Below are positions 18,962-28,075 of a stretch of DNA of 64,000 nt, one piece after another; the first letter of the stretch is position 1; each line of letters starts with the position of its first letter. Both the position numbers and the translations under genes were made by a program. Location of the stretch: contig NZ_KQ948015.1 of NCBI RefSeq assembly GCF_001513965.1, forward strand, positions 84,734-148,733, given 5' to 3'. The notes beneath the pieces are model-generated. The model was given only the letters and a program-made list of their open reading frames with translations. It was not told the origin of the DNA and made no database searches. The DNA comes from Streptomyces cellostaticus (lineage in GTDB: Bacteria; Actinomycetota; Actinomycetes; Streptomycetales; Streptomycetaceae).

Positions 18962-19516
18962 TCAGTCGATGCGGTCACTCAGGCCCAGCACCTGCGGGCA
19001 GTCGCTGGGGAAGTCCCTGGGCATGCCCGGCACGTCGATGGTGCGCCCGTACACGCCGGCCAGGAACTCGACGGCGCCGACCGGGAACTCCGACCAGTCG
19101 CCGTTGTCCCCGCGGACGACCACCGGCCATGCGTCCGGGTCCGCGGAGCTCGTCCTCCAGTAGAAGGTGTCGCCCGAATAGGAATCCGCCCAGGAGATCA
19201 GGCCTCCCGGCTGCGGGAAGGGAACGTAGTCCTCGGTGTCGCCCATCTCGTACAGATCCTGAAGGATCTCGTCCTCCCTGGACGCGGACGCCCATGACGC
19301 CTCGGCGCCGGGCGAGGGAACGGACACGCTCAGGAAGTCGTCGACGACCAGGATCGGATACGCCTCGGCCAGAGAGCGGAAGTCCGAGGGCAGCGCCGTC
19401 CCGAGGCCCGCCTCGAGGGCGGTCCAGTCCACGCTCCGCCCGCCGGGCACACGCCACTGCGTCATCGACGGCAGCACGGCCTCCAGCTCTTCGATCCTCA
19501 GCATGTCGTCTGCCAA
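18962..19516 (-). CDS. SMI1/KNR4 (SUKH) family protein
   Basis: A 184-residue cytoplasmic protein of the SUKH superfamily, common as immunity proteins in bacterial toxin systems and as stand-alone proteins in Streptomyces. The fold starts at WTALEAGLGTALPSDFRSLA and continues with LVVDDFLSVSVPSPG, GGLISWADSYSGDTFYWRT and SEFPVGAVEFLAGV. No toxin gene is adjacent. A second ATG at 19504 is an alternative start. Confidence 0.8.
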   Translation of the reverse strand: MADDMLRIEELEAVLPSMTQWRVPGGRSVDWTALEAGLGTALPSDFRSLAEAYPILVVDDFLSVSVPSPGAEASWASASREDEILQDLYEMGDTEDYVPFPQPGGLISWADSYSGDTFYWRTSSADPDAWPVVVRGDNGDWSEFPVGAVEFLAGVYGRTIDVPGMPRDFPSDCPQVLGLSDRID

Positions 19517-19813
19517 TCCGGGTTGTTCTGGACCACGACGTTGTCGAACGATACGCCGTCGTCAGACGGACCTCTCCGCCGACTTCAACACCTCCGACGC
19601 AGCAGCCTGATGTACCGCGAACCCAACGTCACCTTCATCGCGGACGCTCGCCACGGCCTCGTCGCAAAGGGCGGCTGGAAGCAATAACACGCTCATGCTC
19701 TGATGCCTCCAGAAGACGTTGACCCAACCGAGGCCGGCGTTCAGGCAGACGTCGCAGGTGAGGGGTGACCGAGAGCCTGCTCCCGGCCACCCCTCACCGT
19801 GTTACTCCTGCTC

Positions 19814-20263
19814 TTACTCCTCCTCGCCGATCTGGCTCACGAATTCCAATGTCCACGTCTCTTGGAATTCGGGCTTAGGTGCGACGAGTTCGAGCTGTGC
19901 GCCACGATGCCCCGCGCGCAGGGCGAGCCCCTTGTCCGACAGGATCTTGACCCCGCCGATGACATGTTCGAACGTGAACTGCGCCCACTCGGCGCGCGGA
20001 ACGTTGTTGACCCAGAGTTTTTCCTCGGCGACCACGAGCCCCGCTTGATCGTGCTGGGCGAGTCGCATCACATACGGCGCCCCCGGCACAGGCTCCGTCG
20101 GTTCGATGACCCACTCCTGCTCGATGGGGAGGGGGTTGAGCCGGTCGGTGATGACCGGAGCGCCGTTCTTGACGGCGTACTCGGTGGCTGTCACCAGGCT
20201 GGTCGGGCCGATGATGTGAGCGTGGATCTTGTAGATGCCGGGCCGTACAGGGATCGGAGGCAT
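19814..20263 (-). CDS. Small beta-rich protein, possibly an I66-type protease inhibitor
   Basis: A 149-residue protein without signal peptide or membrane segment. It begins GIYKIHAHIIGPTSLVTATE and contains repeated hydrophobic-turn units, such as PIEQEWVIEP and ETWTLEF, that fit a beta-trefoil. I associate this with the family I66 serine protease inhibitors known from mushrooms and annotated in Streptomyces, but only on general resemblance. It stands alone, with its minus-strand promoter in the moderately AT-richer DNA near 20270-20420. Confidence 0.55.
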   Translation of the reverse strand: MPPIPVRPGIYKIHAHIIGPTSLVTATEYAVKNGAPVITDRLNPLPIEQEWVIEPTEPVPGAPYVMRLAQHDQAGLVVAEEKLWVNNVPRAEWAQFTFEHVIGGVKILSDKGLALRAGHRGAQLELVAPKPEFQETWTLEFVSQIGEEE

Positions 20264-20492
20264 GCGCGTAACTCCCTATCTCTCACGGTTCGCTCGCCGC
20301 TGGCCTGTCGCCACCGGAGTGGATCCCACCCTCTACGTTCGCCAGACGCCTTAGAAGATGAGATATAGCCAAAGACTGCACAGTTCGGTCCAATCGGACA
20401 AACTTGCGAATCCGTCGCCGTAATGATCTACCCGCAGACCATTCCTGCGCGATGGCTGTCCCCACCTCGTCCGGTGTTCAAGCCGCCGCTGA

Positions 20493-21617
20493 GCCACAGC
20501 CCTTGGTCCGTTCGGGCGTTCACAGAAGGGGGCCGCCGCAGACGGGCTCCTGCTCGGGTTTCCCGGGCTCACCGTCCAGTACGAGGCCGTAGCCGCGCCG
20601 GCCTCCAGACCTCTCCTCGAGCCCGTCGCCGACGCCTGCGCCCGCCTCGCCGACCAGGGCTGGCGCACGCTCCTGCGCACCGTCACCCGCGGCGTGCTCG
20701 ACATCGGCGCCCGGGACCTGGCCGCCGAGCTCGCCAAGCCTGTCGCCGAACTCGACCGCACCGTCCCGGGCTTCGGTGACTTCGCCCCGACGCGCCCCGC
20801 CCGCGGCATCGAACCCGGCAGCCCGGCACGCAGCCTCCTTTACCACTCCTTCGCCTCGGCGGCCGTGCGCACCGACGGTCGCGGCCGCACCCTCGGCGCG
20901 CTCCCCACCCTTGCCGAGGCGAGGCCGTCGAGAACTACGTCTACGGGGTCCGGCCCCCCAGCCTGGACCGGCTGCGCGAGATCGCCGGGGACAACCCGCT
21001 CGGCGTCGTCGTCTTCGCCCTGGACTACCGCGACGCCACCGGCGCCGTGCCACGGCCGCCACGCCGACCTCTGCTTCTCCCGGACCGGCGTCACCCGCAT
21101 GGGCACCGCCGGACCTCATTACGACGCCCGGAACCGCCAGTTCGCCTCACCCGACCCGAAGCAGCCCTTCGTCTTCCGGACGGTGCCGCAGCGGTTCGCC
21201 CCGTACGTCGCCATGCAGGTGACCGGCGCCGACCCCCGGCTCTTCGGCCCCCATGACGTCGTCAGCGGCGACGAGCAGCGCTCCTTCCGGGTGCCCCTGC
21301 ACAAGCCCTTCCCGGGCCGCGAATGCCTCCACCGCCTGGACCCGACCCTCTCCCTCGCCTCCCACCTCGTCAACGAGAAGCTCAAGCGGATGCACCTCTT
21401 CCAGCGGGAACAGGGCTACCCCACCGAGTGGACTGGCACGGACCTCGACGCCTTCCCCTTCTCCCTCCGCGGTGACAGCATCGCCTCCCTGCTGCCCGCA
21501 CAGCAGGCCAACAGCTCCGGCGTCCCCATCCCGCAGCCGCGCGTCTACCGGCCCGGGGCGCAGAGCCGGGACCCCCATGACATCCAGAAGGTCCTGGTGC
21601 AGATACCAAGCACGTGA
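20493..21617 (+). pseudogene. Unrecognised protein with two compensating frameshifts
   Basis: I do not recognise the family. A coherent protein reads LLLGFPGLTVQYEAVAAP onward, then FGDFAPTRPARGIEPGSPA. It shifts frame near 20930, where a base is missing from a GAGGCCGAG-type repeat, into AVENYVYGVRPPSLDRLREI, and returns after an extra C near 21050 to HADLCFSRTGVTRMGT. The C-terminal 190 residues contain FVFRTVPQRFAPYV and FQREQGYPTEWTGTDLDAFP. The N-terminus is open only from 20493, after a stop, with no convincing start. It lies immediately upstream of an FAD oxidoreductase, and the two may once have worked together. Confidence 0.55.
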
Positions 21618-21666
21618 CGGCCTGCACCGACGGCCGGACCGTCCTGCTGAGCAGGGACGGAGGGCC

Positions 21667-22641
21667 GTGGACGTGCGCCACCTCGATCCCGGCGCCGACG
21701 CGGACGTCCTGATCGCCGGGGCGGGACCCGCGGGCTGCGCGGCCGCCATCGTCTGCGCGGCCGCCGGGCTACGGACGGTCCTCGCCGAGCGCGCGCCCGG
21801 CCCGGCCGCACGACCCGGCGAGGCCCTTCACCCGGGAGCCGAGACACTGCTGGCCCGGCTGCTGCCGGACGGCTTCGCGGACGCCGTCCGGGCCCGGCAC
21901 GACGGCATCACCGTCGGCTGGGGCGCGCCGCCCCGTTTCCAGCCGTTCGGACGGGACGCGAACGGACCCTGGTACGGCTTCCAGGCGGACCGGCAGCGAC
22001 TGGACGCCCTGCTCCTGGAGCGGGCCCGGCACGCGGGCGCCGACGTCCGCCACGGCTGCCGGGTCCTGGAACCGGCGGTACGGACCGGGGCGGTGACCGG
22101 GGTCCGGCTGAGCGGGGCTGCCACGGCGCTGCGCACCCGTACGGTCATCGACGCGACGGGCCGGGCCCGCCGGCTGACCCGCTCCCTGGGCCTGACCGGT
22201 CCGCCACGCTCACCGAGGCTGCTGGTCAGGTACGGGTACGCGGCCGGGGTCTGCCCGCGGCGCGACGCCGCGCCCGCGATCGTCGCGGACGGCTCCGGCT
22301 GGACCCCGACCGCGCGGGTGGCGCCGGGTCGGTACCAGTGGATGCGGCTGGACTTCGTCCCGGATCAGACGCGGCGCCTGCGCGCCGGGCCCCCGGATGA
22401 GTTCGCGGGGCTGCGGCCGGAGGGGGGCCAGGGCGGCGGATGTCAGCTGGCGGCTGAGCCCGAGGGTGGCCGGGCCGGGCTGGTTCGTGGTGGGCGACGC
22501 GGGGGTATTGCTGGACCCGGCGTCCTCGCACGGCGTGCTGCGGGCCCTGCTGTCCGGCTGGACGGCGGGCTCGCTGGCCGCGGCGGTCCTGGACCGGGTC
22601 CTGGAGGCGGAGGGGGCAGCAGCCTTGTACGGGTCCCATGA
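21667..22641 (+). pseudogene. FAD-dependent oxidoreductase, frameshifted
   Basis: GTG 21667 follows GGAGGG. The protein has the FAD Rossmann motif VLIAGAGPAGCAAAIVCAA and GEALHPGAETLL, and resembles the flavin-dependent halogenase/monooxygenase group. At a run of six G near 22420 the frame changes: the expected ARAADVSWRLSPRV, then GWFVVGDAGVLLDPASSHGV, lies in the next frame. That second flavin motif, GDAG, is otherwise intact, followed by SGWTAGSLAAAVLDRVLE. Homology ends near 22640. A sequencing error in the G-run would restore most of the gene, but the C-terminus still looks cut. Confidence 0.65.
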
Positions 22642-22713
22642 GAACCGGAGCAAGCAGGGCGAGATGGGGGGAAGTGAAAAGCCGCCAGGGCGAGTGCGTC
22701 ACCAGCCTTGCTG

Positions 22714-22755
22714 GTACTTTGAGGCATACAGGAAGCTTTATGTATGCAGCAGTAC
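22714..22755. promoter_or_regulatory. Nested dyad in an AT-richer leader
   Basis: Perfect arms GCATACA (22724-22730) and TGTATGC (22741-22747) flank ten bases, and an outer pair GTACT (22714-22718)/AGTAC (22751-22755) extends the symmetry. The stretch from 22710 to 22790 is clearly less GC-rich than its surroundings and lies just upstream of a methyltransferase with a TTG start. It could be an operator or an RNA hairpin in the leader. Confidence 0.5.
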
Positions 22756-22792
22756 AAAAAGTGCATGTTTGGGAGGTTGAAGGAGAACAACC

Positions 22793-23473
22793 TTGGACGG
22801 CCCTGACGACAGGTTCCGCTACGAGAGTCTCCCGCTTGACCGCACGGGTCAGGCAGAGGCGTTCGACGCCATCGGTGACCGTTATGACGCCGCCTTCCCG
22901 CACCGGGAGGGGCAGGTCGCGTGTGCGGAGTGGCTCATCGGGCTGCTGCCGGAGGGGGCTCGTGTACTGGATCTGGGCTGCGGCACCGGGCTTCCTACCG
23001 CCCGCCAGCTGACGGACGCGAACTTCAGGGTTGTCGGCGTCGACCTGTCGGCCACGATGGTCGCTCTCGCCCGCGAGCACGTACCCGCTGGTGAGTTCCA
23101 CACGGTGGACATCGCGGAGCTGCGCCCCAAAGGCCCCCGGGACCTCGGTCGCTTCGACGCGGTGGTCGCCTTCTTCTCTCTCCTCATGCTGCCGCGCGCC
23201 GAGATCCCCTTTGCCTTGCGGACCATCCATCACCTCCTGGTTCCAGGCGGCCTTTTCGCTCTGTCGATGGTGGAGGCCGATGTGGACGACTTCCCGATCC
23301 CGTTCATCGGCAGGACCATCCGCGTCTCCGGCTATCTGCGGGACGAGTTGCGTGAGGTGGTCGAGGCTGCCGACTTCGAGATCATCGACGAATCCTCGTA
23401 CTCGTACGCTCCGGCAGCGGCTGACATCCAGCCCGAAGTGCAGATCTTCCTGCGCTGCAGACGGCACGCCTGA
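22793..23473 (+). CDS. Class I SAM-dependent methyltransferase
   Basis: A 226-residue cytoplasmic methyltransferase; the acceptor is unknown. Motif I is VLDLGCGTGLPTAR, followed by the acidic VVGVDLSATMVALAR and the post-motif DAVVAFFSLLMLPR; the fold ends with a C-terminal strand (QIFLRCRR). The start is TTG 22793 behind GAAGGAG, so translation may be modest. An upstream ATG at 22741 is in a different frame. It follows a dyad that may regulate it. Confidence 0.85.
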   Translation: MDGPDDRFRYESLPLDRTGQAEAFDAIGDRYDAAFPHREGQVACAEWLIGLLPEGARVLDLGCGTGLPTARQLTDANFRVVGVDLSATMVALAREHVPAGEFHTVDIAELRPKGPRDLGRFDAVVAFFSLLMLPRAEIPFALRTIHHLLVPGGLFALSMVEADVDDFPIPFIGRTIRVSGYLRDELREVVEAADFEIIDESSYSYAPAAADIQPEVQIFLRCRRHA

Positions 23474-23524
23474 CCACGCCTGACCCGCTCGCCACAAGGG
23501 GGCGGCTCGGCTGGAGGGACTCAC

Positions 23525-24208
23525 ATGACCAAGCACTCCGGGGCGGACGAGGGTACGGATGTGGAGGTACCCGGCACGCTTCCTGGGGGGATCCTGTCTG
23601 CTGGGGAAGAACCCGCCGGGGGCATGCTTGGACCCGGGGCAGATGTCTCCGTGCCGAAGGCCGACAGACTGCGGTACCTCGACACTGCGACCCGGCAGAT
23701 CGCGCGGGGCGTGAACGTCGACGAGACGGTGCACGAACTGTGCCGCGTGTCCGTACCGGCCTTCGCCGACACCGCGATCATCCATCTGCACGCCCCGCTA
23801 CCGGTCGGCGACGACAAGGCCGTCAGCCCCGGCGCCCTGGAGTTGCACACGGTGGACCATGGTTCTGCGCGGCTTCCCCTCGCCCAGGCGGCAGGCGTCG
23901 TACGCCCGGTTGCCGATGGGAGACTGGCGAAGGTGCTGCACGACGGGCGACCGGTGTTCGGGGACACCCCGGAAAACTCCGAGGCGGTCGCCGAGTTGCT
24001 GCCAGCGGCCAACACCGTTGGGACGGTGTCGCATGGCAGTCGCCTGATCCTGGCTCCGTTGCACGGACGCAGCCAAGTCCTCGGCAGCGTCGTCCTCATC
24101 CGCACGGCCGGTCGGCCCGACTTCACCGGCGACGATCTGCTCGTCGCCTCCCAGTTGGCCACGCACACCGCTCTCGCGATCGACAAGGGCGATGCTGTAC
24201 GAGCGTGA
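23525..24208 (+). CDS. GAF-domain half of a split sensor phosphatase
   Basis: A 227-residue protein whose residues of about 45-220 form a GAF domain (HELCRVSVPAFADTAIIHLH, RLILAPLHGRSQVLGSVVLI, ASQLATHTALAIDK). In related Streptomyces regulators this GAF runs straight into a PP2C domain through AIDNARLYEREA. Here the frame leaves that path after AIDKG and stops 16 bases into the next gene, which begins MLYEREASVADTLQRTMLP. I infer that one ancestral gene was split by a small indel near 24190. As two chains they could still associate. No membrane segment is present. Confidence 0.75.
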   Translation: MTKHSGADEGTDVEVPGTLPGGILSAGEEPAGGMLGPGADVSVPKADRLRYLDTATRQIARGVNVDETVHELCRVSVPAFADTAIIHLHAPLPVGDDKAVSPGALELHTVDHGSARLPLAQAAGVVRPVADGRLAKVLHDGRPVFGDTPENSEAVAELLPAANTVGTVSHGSRLILAPLHGRSQVLGSVVLIRTAGRPDFTGDDLLVASQLATHTALAIDKGDAVRA

Positions 24209-25310
24209 GGCATCCGTAGCCGACACGTTGCAGCGCACGATGCTGCCGCCCTCGCTGCCGGAGCTGCCCGGTGTGCAGTTGGCCAGTCACTATCTGCCGT
24301 CCTCTCACACGGCCCACGTCGGTGGCGACTGGTACGACTCGATCCCGCTGCCGCGCAACCGCATCGCCCTGGTCATCGGCGATGTGATGGGCCATTCCAT
24401 CACCTCGGCCGCGATCATGGGACAGCTGCGCACCAGCGTGCAGACCCTGGCCGGGCTCGACCTGCCCCCGGACGAAGTCATGCACCATCTCGACGAGCAG
24501 GCAGTGCGGTTGGGCAGCGAACACACGGCGACCTGTCTGTACGCGATGTACGACCCCGTGCTCTGCCGACTCCTGGTGTCCAACGCCGGCCATCTGCCGC
24601 CGGTGCTCCTCCACGCCGACGGCAGCGCGGAGATCCCCGGCATTCCCTCCGGAGCGCCGATCGGCGTGGGCAGCGGCGGATTCGAGTCCACCGAAATACC
24701 TGCGCCGGCCGGAACGACTCTGCTGTTGTACACCGATGGCCTGGTGGAGTCCCGCGGCTCGGACGTGCTGACCGGGATGGAGCAGCTGCGCGCGCGGCTG
24801 GAGGCAGCCGCCTCAGGAGCCGCGCCACCGGCACCGGAGGAGTTGTGCGACGTAGCGCTCGGCACCCTCGGAGCGGCGGCTCGCGACGACGACATCGCAC
24901 TGCTCGCCGCCCGGTTCGAGGGACTGCTGCCGGAGACGGTCGCGTACTGGTACATGGCTCCTCATCCGCAGACTGCGCGACGAGCGCGCCGGTTGACTCG
25001 CAGGACCCTCCACCAGTGGGGTCTCGACTCGCTGGCGGAGTCCACGGAGCTTCTGGTGAGCGAGGTGGTCGCCAATGCCGTGCGCTTCGCTTCCCGGCCG
25101 ATCACGCTCCGCCTCCTCCGCGCGGACACACTCCGCTGCGAGGTGGGCGACGACTGCCCGGTGGTACCGAGGATGCGGCATGCCCAGCTGAGTGACGAGG
25201 GCGGCCGAGGGCTTTTCCTGGTCGACCAGTTGGCACAGCGCTGGGGGGCGACCAGAGTGAGCACGGGCAAAGTCGTCTGGTTCGAAATGGCGTTGCCGGA
25301 CAGCTGGTGA
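24192..25310 (+). CDS. PP2C phosphatase with C-terminal HATPase domain (SpoIIE/RsbW type)
   Basis: 372 residues. Residues of about 10-245 form a SpoIIE-type phosphatase with VGGDWYDSIPL, VIGDVMGHSITSAAIMG, SNAGHLPPVLL, LLLYTDGLVESRG and ARDDDIALLAARF. Residues of about 260-372 form an anti-sigma-type histidine-kinase-like ATPase with the N-box ELLVSEVVANAVRF and a G-box GGRGLFLVDQLAQRWG. Such proteins act in partner-switching control of sigma factors. ATG 24192 overlaps the GAF gene by 17 bases. There is no good ribosome site, so it depends on translation of the upstream frame or is the rear half of a frameshifted gene. Confidence 0.82.
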   Translation: MLYEREASVADTLQRTMLPPSLPELPGVQLASHYLPSSHTAHVGGDWYDSIPLPRNRIALVIGDVMGHSITSAAIMGQLRTSVQTLAGLDLPPDEVMHHLDEQAVRLGSEHTATCLYAMYDPVLCRLLVSNAGHLPPVLLHADGSAEIPGIPSGAPIGVGSGGFESTEIPAPAGTTLLLYTDGLVESRGSDVLTGMEQLRARLEAAASGAAPPAPEELCDVALGTLGAAARDDDIALLAARFEGLLPETVAYWYMAPHPQTARRARRLTRRTLHQWGLDSLAESTELLVSEVVANAVRFASRPITLRLLRADTLRCEVGDDCPVVPRMRHAQLSDEGGRGLFLVDQLAQRWGATRVSTGKVVWFEMALPDSW

Positions 25311-25474
25311 CCTGCGTCCTTGGCGCAAAGCAGGCCCACGCCGCCGGTCGTTAAGGAAATATTTGCCAGCCCCGGTGAGTTCATGACGCAGCCCTCCCAG
25401 AAAACCGAAAAGCGAGCCGTCACAGCAGGCGGACCGCAGCTCCCGCACCGGCGTCGTGCCACCAGGGTGTCGGC

Positions 25475-25609
25475 GTGGACCTCGACACCGTCCGAACCTT
25501 CGTCGCCGTCGCCGACGCGGGACAGTGCCAGGAGGCCGCCGCCGAGCTGGCGGTCACCCAGCAGGCCGTCTCCAAGCGCGGCGCCGAGCTCACCATCGAC
25601 GGACGGTGA
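25475..25609 (+). pseudogene. N-terminal scrap of a LysR-type regulator
   Basis: 45 codons from GTG 25475 read VDLDTVRTFVAVADAGQ and EAAAELAVTQQAVSKR, the winged helix-turn-helix start of a LysR regulator. The expected continuation (AALE-type recognition wing) is replaced by GAELTIDGR and a stop. The effector domain is absent. Confidence 0.75.
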
Positions 25610-25653
25610 CTCGGGGTGGGCAGGGCGCGGCCATCGGCACACTCCATGCTCTC

Positions 25654-26766
25654 TCAGCCGGCGTGAAGGATCCGAAAGCGATCGGGTTCCGCCGGATCTC
25701 GGTCAACGACTTGGACTGGCGACCAGGCCCATTGCCAGACGCTGATGCCTGGCGTGCGGGAGAACTGGATCTGCCCGCGGGTGCCTTCGACTGCAACGCG
25801 CGGCCAGGATTCGGCGGTGCGCGCCCAGTCCGCACCGTGAGAACGCAGCACCTCGGCGAGGACGGCGACCGTGTCGTAGCCCTCGAAGGCGACGAAGGAG
25901 GGCGCTTGGGCCAGCCGCTCCCGGAGGGCCGTCTCGACTCGTGCACCGAGTGGGCCGAGGCGCTCGGGAAGGTAGCGCAAGAACGGGATCGCGGTGCTGT
26001 CGTCGCCCAGCAACCTCGCCCATTCGGCGAACTCCGGTTGCCCGGCCGGGGCACCGATCATGATCTCGGCGAGGCGCTGGTCGCGGCGGACAGACTTGAC
26101 GATCGACACCGCCGGCTCCGGGTGGCCGACCAGAAGAAGGAGGGCTGTCGCGCGATGGTCGACGAGTTCGTCGCACAGGGCTGTGGGGGTGAGCGCGCTC
26201 ATGTCGAGTTCGAAGACGGTGCCGCCGCGTGGAGCCAGGTAGTCCAGCAGAATGCGAGCTCCGGATGCCCAGTAGACACTCGGCTGGGCCGCTACGGCAA
26301 TGCGGCTGTGGCCCGCGCCGAGGAGGAAGTCCGCGTAGATCTGCCAGCCGTGGGACTGCGCCGGGGCGAGGCGCGCGACCCATTCCGTCGGCTGTTCGGT
26401 GAGCGCGTCGAGAACCGCTGACGAACAGAGGAAGGGCAGGCCGAGGGCGTCGGCCCTGGCGGCAGCGGCGCGAGCGACGACGCTGTGATACTCCCCCGCC
26501 AAGGCAGCCACGCCCAGGCGAGCCAGTTCATCTACGGCCTCCGCGGCCCTCTGTGGATCAGCCGCGGTGTCTCGGACCACCAGCTCGAGTGGTCTTCCGA
26601 CGATCCCGCCGGCGTCATTGACGTCGCGAACGGCCAGCTCGAGTCCGGCGAGCAGGTGTTGGCCTGCCTCGATCCAGCCAGGCCGGGTCAGCGGAACGAG
26701 AGCGCCGATCCGGACGGATGATCCGTCAGTCCGCTCCGCTCCAGACGGCGATGGTGGCGTAGTCAT
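25654..26766 (-). CDS. Periplasmic-binding-protein-like (Peripla_BP_6) protein without signal peptide
   Basis: A 370-residue protein of the branched-chain amino-acid ABC receptor fold: RIGALVPLTRPGWIEAGQ, AVRDVNDAGGIVGRPLELVV, GVAALAGEYHSVVARAAAA, and the C-terminal VAFEGYDTVAVLAEVLRSHG and QIQFSRTPGISVWQWAW. ATG 26766 follows GGGAGACG. Unlike exported receptors it has neither signal peptide nor lipobox, and no permease or ATPase gene is near, so it may be a cytoplasmic sensor or an AmiC-like regulator. Longer frames add only low-quality sequence at the N-terminus. Confidence 0.78.
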   Translation of the reverse strand: MTTPPSPSGAERTDGSSVRIGALVPLTRPGWIEAGQHLLAGLELAVRDVNDAGGIVGRPLELVVRDTAADPQRAAEAVDELARLGVAALAGEYHSVVARAAAARADALGLPFLCSSAVLDALTEQPTEWVARLAPAQSHGWQIYADFLLGAGHSRIAVAAQPSVYWASGARILLDYLAPRGGTVFELDMSALTPTALCDELVDHRATALLLLVGHPEPAVSIVKSVRRDQRLAEIMIGAPAGQPEFAEWARLLGDDSTAIPFLRYLPERLGPLGARVETALRERLAQAPSFVAFEGYDTVAVLAEVLRSHGADWARTAESWPRVAVEGTRGQIQFSRTPGISVWQWAWSPVQVVDRDPAEPDRFRILHAG

Positions 26767-27011
26767 GCGTTGGCGTCTCCCGTGTGACCATCCGTGTGCA
26801 GTTCGCCCGGATCGCCGGACATTGCATCCACCACCATCGCCCACAGGCAACCGATTATTTGTCGGCCCTCGCAAGCCCGCCATGGGTGGCACGGGCGCGG
26901 GTTCCGCTCACACGACCGATGAGTTTTGCCCCGCCGGGTCGTCTGCATGGTGGGAACCCCTTCCGCGCCTGGCGGGAGGCCCGAGATGAGATGACAAGGA
27001 GCGTGCACACC

Positions 27012-27491
27012 GTGGACCAGGAGAACGTGAGCGCCACCCTGACTGTCGCCGCGCCCGCCGCGAGGGTGTTCGCGGTGCTGGCGGACCCGACGACCCATGC
27101 TGCGATCGACGGCACCGGCTGGGTTCAGGAAGCTGTCGACCGGGCGCCGCTGACCGAGGTGGGACAGATTTTCCGGATGCACATGTACCACCCCAACCAT
27201 CCAGACGGTGATTACCAGGTGGCCAACCAGATCCACGCGCTCGACCCGCCGCGCAACATCGGCTGGCTGACGGGACAGGAGAAGGACGACGGTCACCTGG
27301 AGTTCGGCGGCTGGCTCTGGCGTTACGACCTTGCGCCGCTCGGTCCGTCCGAGACTGAGGTCACGCTCACCTACGACTGGTCGGCGGTGCCGCAGTCCAT
27401 CCGGGAGTACATCCAGTTCCCACCGTTCGGACCTGAGCATCTCACCAACTCGCTGCACCACCTGGCCGAGCTTGCCGCACCGACGTCCTGA
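27012..27491 (+). CDS. SRPBCC (START/polyketide cyclase-like) family protein
   Basis: About 159 residues, one hydrophobic-cavity SRPBCC domain: VSATLTVAAPAARVFAVLAD at the start, VAPP-like VDRAPLTEVGQIF, then IGWLTGQEKDDGHLEFGGWL and the final helix HLTNSLHHLAELA. The ligand or reaction is unknown; family members include cyclases, activators and lipid binders. GTG 27012 was chosen because AAGGAG ends ten bases upstream; ATG 26991 is in frame. It is divergent from the binding-protein gene. Confidence 0.82.
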   Translation: MDQENVSATLTVAAPAARVFAVLADPTTHAAIDGTGWVQEAVDRAPLTEVGQIFRMHMYHPNHPDGDYQVANQIHALDPPRNIGWLTGQEKDDGHLEFGGWLWRYDLAPLGPSETEVTLTYDWSAVPQSIREYIQFPPFGPEHLTNSLHHLAELAAPTS

Positions 27492-27494
27492 GGT

Positions 27495-28072
27495 GATCGC
27501 GTCGCCCGGTGTGGGGAGCGGGTCGTCGAGCGGCTGCTGGGGCGCCGTGTCCCACAGGTGCAGGGTTCCGGCGTCGCCGCCGACCGCGAGGGTGCGGCCG
27601 TCCGGTGAGAAGGCCAGGGCGGTGACCTCTTCCGGGGTGTCGCCGAGAGGCGGCGGGAAGACGTTGTCCTGGATGCCGGCGCGACGGTGCACGTCTCCGT
27701 CCCACAGGGCGACCCGGCCGGTCTGGTCGCCCGCGGCCAGTCGGGTGCCGTCCGGTGAGAAGGCCAGTGCCCCGATCGGGGCACCCTGGACCAGACCGAC
27801 GCCGTTACCCGGGCCGGAGGGCAGGCGGGCGACGCGGTGGTCGCCCACGAGGAGACGGCCGTCGGGGCGGACGGCCAGGTGCATGCTGTTCAGGCCCGCG
27901 AGAGTCCTCTCGTGGCGGTGGCCGAGAGACGGGCTGCGCAGAGGGTGCGGCCGCGTGGGCCGAGGGCGAGGGAAACGAGGCTCGGGGCGCCGGCCGGGGC
28001 CGCCAGGTCCAAGCTGGTGCGCGGGCGGTCCCGGGTCAGATCCCAGAGGGTGATGCGCTGCGGGGCGGCATC
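27495..28072 (-). pseudogene. WD40-repeat fragment
   Basis: Read on the minus strand, repeated WD40 blades are clear: RITLWDL, SLALGPRGRTLC, then in a second frame MHLAVRPDGRLLVGDHRV, IGALAFSPDGTRLAAGDQ and TALAFSPDGRTLAVGGDAG, LHLWDTAP. The change of frame lies near 27905. Both ends are cut: it abuts the SRPBCC stop on one side and a ROK fragment on the other. It probably derives from the beta-propeller of a large NTPase or protease-WD40 protein. Confidence 0.75.
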
Positions 28073-28075
28073 CGA

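Noticed and set aside
19610..19687. 25-codon frame MYREPNVTFIADARHG and onward to KGGWKQ
   Set aside because: It reads like the tail of a protein, but I cannot name a family and nothing upstream continues it. The rest of 19517-19813 holds nothing I can support.
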